Assembly: GCA_040756085.1 (NCBI GenBank)
Contig: JBFMAE010000243.1
Coordinates: forward strand, 1-6,795
Source of the DNA: JBFMAE01 sp040756085
GTDB lineage: Bacteria; Desulfobacterota; BSN033; UBA1163
Length of the DNA stretch: 6,795 nt
Reading direction: 5' to 3'
The notes beneath the pieces are model-generated. The model saw nothing but the letters and a program-made list of their open reading frames with translations. It was not told the DNA's origin and did no database searches. Both the position numbers and the translations under genes were made by a program. This document shows positions 5,532 through 6,795 of the stretch, one piece after another (within the stretch, counting starts at the first letter, position 1; every line of letters begins with the position of its first letter).

Positions 5532-5606
5532 TGGAGCCCACGGACGGATTTGAACCGCCAACCCGCTGATTACAAATCAGCAGCTCTACCCTTGAGCTAC
5601 GTGGGC
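5532..5606 (-). tRNA. tRNA-Thr (anticodon TGT)
   Basis: Read on the minus strand, all four arms form. Acceptor GCCCACG pairs with CGTGGGC, D stem GCTC with GAGC, anticodon stem GCTGA with TCAGC around the loop TTTGTAA, and T stem GGCGG with CCGTC (one G-T) around TTCAAAT. The middle of the anticodon loop reads TGT, for the threonine codon ACA. Discriminator T and an encoded CCA end (5532-5534) close the 75-base gene. It looks functional. Its first 21 bases are also the last six codons and stop of the integrase gene. Its 3' half is repeated at 234-279 and 3056-3101, marking it as an integration target. A GATAAT at 5643-5648 (minus) could be a -10 box inside the integrase gene, but no good -35 accompanies it. 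Confidence 0.95.
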
Positions 5607-6698
5607 TTCTTCTGTAATTTCGGCCACTTCTGAATTGGCAAAATTATCCTTGCCGGAAACTGTGAAAAAATTGTGAAAAAAGTTTTGACGTGAACGGTCA
5701 AGACTTTGAGCTGCTTCCCTGAGAGTCTCGATTGAATGATGAGCATACCTCTTGGTGGTCTCTCCCGTCAGATGGCCGAGGAATTTTTGAACCTTGTATA
5801 GATCCTCTCCTGCCTGGACTAAACGGGTGGCACAGGTATGGCGAAAATCATGGAACCTGAAATCCTTAATACCGGCTTTGGCAAGAGTAATAGTCAAAGC
5901 TCTGTCCACGTTTCGACCCGTGTATCTTGTATGGCTTGCAGTATAAAACACCAGGTCGGTCCTCAGGGATCTTGGGCGGCTTTTTAGAATTTCCAAAGCA
6001 GTATTGCTCAGAGGCACCACCTTCGGCTCACCGTTCTTTGTTTCCAAGATGACTATGGTTTTGAGTTTCAAATCTACCATTGGCCACGTGAGGGAAAGAA
6101 GTTCATTTTGCCTAAGTCCCGTCTCCATCGCAAAAAGGCAGATCTCCCACAGCCATTGTGGAGAGGTCCTCTTTAACTTCCCTTCCTCTTCATAACTCAA
6201 CCATCTGGTTCGCTTATTATTCTCTTTCTCCATTTCCACCCTTTTCATGGGATTTTCGCCTCTGAAAAAAGGTGGATTCCATTTGTAGATGGCCCTGTTA
6301 AATGCATTCTTCAATACGGCCAAATCTCTGTTTACTGTAGCAGGTTTCACTCCTGCCCGCAACCTCTTTTCTTTGTATCTGTCGATCAGTTCAGGGGTGA
6401 CCTCCGAAAGGGTGCAGCCATCAAAGAAAGTCTGAAGGTTCTTGACATATCCCCTGTAAGCCCTTTGGGTTTTTTTCTTGGATACATGTTCATTCAGATA
6501 TCTCTCCATCATTTCTTTGAAGGTCCTTGTTCCTACCTGGTTGATCTCGAACCACTTGCCCTGTACTATTTCATATTTCACCTTGTCCAGAATCTTTTGA
6601 GCAAGCTTTCGGTCTGTGGTCTCGGTTGACCTACGGTAACACTTACCTTGATAAGTGAAACTCATCCACCAGACCTTGCCTCTCCTAAATAGCCCCAT
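5586..6698 (-). CDS. Tyrosine recombinase (phage/island integrase)
   Basis: The 370-residue site-specific recombinase appears complete. The N-terminus (1-50) has a small beta-rich arm-binding type domain (GKVWWMSFTYQGKCYRRST). A helical SAM-like core-binding domain follows (about 58-150), then the catalytic domain (about 165-325). The catalytic set is present: Arg196 (TGLRQNEL), Lys221, His283 and Arg286 (HDFRHT), His309 (LGHL) and the nucleophile Tyr318 (TKRYAH). A tail of about 50 residues follows, and its last six codons (AHVAQG) plus TAG are the first 21 bases of tRNA-Thr. The ATG has ribosome site GGGAGGG (6704-6710) five bases upstream and a good promoter farther up. It would integrate or excise an element at a tRNA gene, with tRNA-Thr the obvious target. 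It lies upstream of the tRNA 5' end, not beyond the 3' end where many islands keep it, so which element it belongs to is open. Confidence 0.95.
   Translation of the reverse strand: MGLFRRGKVWWMSFTYQGKCYRRSTETTDRKLAQKILDKVKYEIVQGKWFEINQVGTRTFKEMMERYLNEHVSKKKTQRAYRGYVKNLQTFFDGCTLSEVTPELIDRYKEKRLRAGVKPATVNRDLAVLKNAFNRAIYKWNPPFFRGENPMKRVEMEKENNKRTRWLSYEEEGKLKRTSPQWLWEICLFAMETGLRQNELLSLTWPMVDLKLKTIVILETKNGEPKVVPLSNTALEILKSRPRSLRTDLVFYTASHTRYTGRNVDRALTITLAKAGIKDFRFHDFRHTCATRLVQAGEDLYKVQKFLGHLTGETTKRYAHHSIETLREAAQSLDRSRQNFFHNFFTVSGKDNFANSEVAEITEEAHVAQG
5661..5681 (+). repeat. Two tandem 10-base repeats near the attachment site
   Basis: TGTGAAAAAA occurs at 5661-5670 and again at 5672-5681, a period of 11 bases, about one helical turn. 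The repeats lie inside the integrase tail (coding FHNFFT) and about 55-75 bases from the tRNA 5' end. Same-face direct repeats beside a tRNA attachment site are what integrase arm sites look like. The A-tract coding alone could also explain them. Confidence 0.45.
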
Positions 6699-6703
6699 TT
6701 TGT

Positions 6704-6710
6704 CCCTCCC
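6704..6710 (-). promoter_or_regulatory. Ribosome binding site deciding the integrase start
   Basis: GGGAGGG on the minus strand lies five bases ahead of the ATG at 6698. It is a strong match to the anti-Shine-Dalgarno sequence and fixes this ATG as the start. Confidence 0.75.
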
Positions 6711-6750
6711 TTCTGAGGCTCTTGATTCGGTCTGGTCTCCCGTTGCAAAA

Positions 6751-6779
6751 AGTATAATTCAAACCTCTGACTTCATCAA
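6751..6779 (-). promoter_or_regulatory. Promoter of the integrase gene
   Basis: On the minus strand, TTGATG (6774-6779) and TATACT (6751-6756) are exactly 17 bases apart. This gives a start of transcription near 6744 and a leader of about 45 bases before the integrase ATG. No operator-like palindrome is obvious within the visible 97 bases upstream of the gene. Confidence 0.6.
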
Positions 6780-6795
6780 TACTTTTTTCGATAAT

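Noticed and set aside
5332..5553. Plus-strand 73-residue frame across the 94-residue gene and the tRNA
   Set aside because: It is antisense to a better supported gene pair and runs into the tRNA; there is no ribosome site.
1..6795. CRISPR array, ribosomal RNA, retron or toxin hok-type loci
   Set aside because: No regularly spaced short repeats, rRNA signatures or reverse transcriptase frames were seen on either strand.

Overview
The window looks like an AT-rich accessory region built up against a tRNA-Thr gene. The best guess for the host is a Gram-negative bacterium of the Desulfobacterota (old Deltaproteobacteria) type. This rests on the style of the membrane kinase and TPR lipoprotein pair, the small lipoprotein, a group II intron relic and the encoded CCA end of the tRNA. 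It is an inference, not a match. All protein genes I accept lie on the minus strand.

Layout, left to right. 1-414 has no convincing gene. It holds a copy of the 3' part of tRNA-Thr (234-279, minus), a decayed tRNA-like 3' end on the plus strand (312-339) and a terminator-like hairpin (351-378). 415-1281 encodes a TPR-type outer-membrane lipoprotein made of two tandem copies of one unit. It overlaps by 58 bases the end of a membrane sensor histidine kinase (1224-2723). The pair resembles QseE/GlrK plus QseG, but no response regulator is present. 2724-3423 has no gene and holds a second, more decayed tRNA-Thr 3' copy (3056-3101). 3424-3945 encodes a small lipoprotein of unknown role. 4264-4679 (plus) is the 5' part of a group II intron without its reverse transcriptase or domains V/VI. 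It stops at the stop codon of a nucleotidyltransferase gene (4680-5234), which overlaps a small 94-residue partner (5231-5515) by ATGA. An apparently intact tRNA-Thr(TGT) with encoded CCA follows (5532-5606). Last comes a complete tyrosine recombinase (5586-6698) whose final six codons and stop are the first 21 bases of the tRNA.

Reading of the whole: three same-orientation copies of the tRNA-Thr 3' half (starting at 234, 3056 and 5532), all ending at the anticodon loop, divide the region into two segments of about 2.8 and 2.5 kb. This is what repeated integration at one tRNA attachment site leaves behind. The left segment carries the kinase and TPR lipoprotein. The right segment carries the small lipoprotein, the intron relic and the nucleotidyltransferase pair. 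The integrase, the tRNA and the nucleotidyltransferase pair are collinear, so one transcript could cover all of them. In that transcript, normal 5' processing of the tRNA would cut the integrase message before its stop codon. The integrase/tRNA overlap and the nucleotidyltransferase pair placed right behind the tRNA are the two most interesting points.
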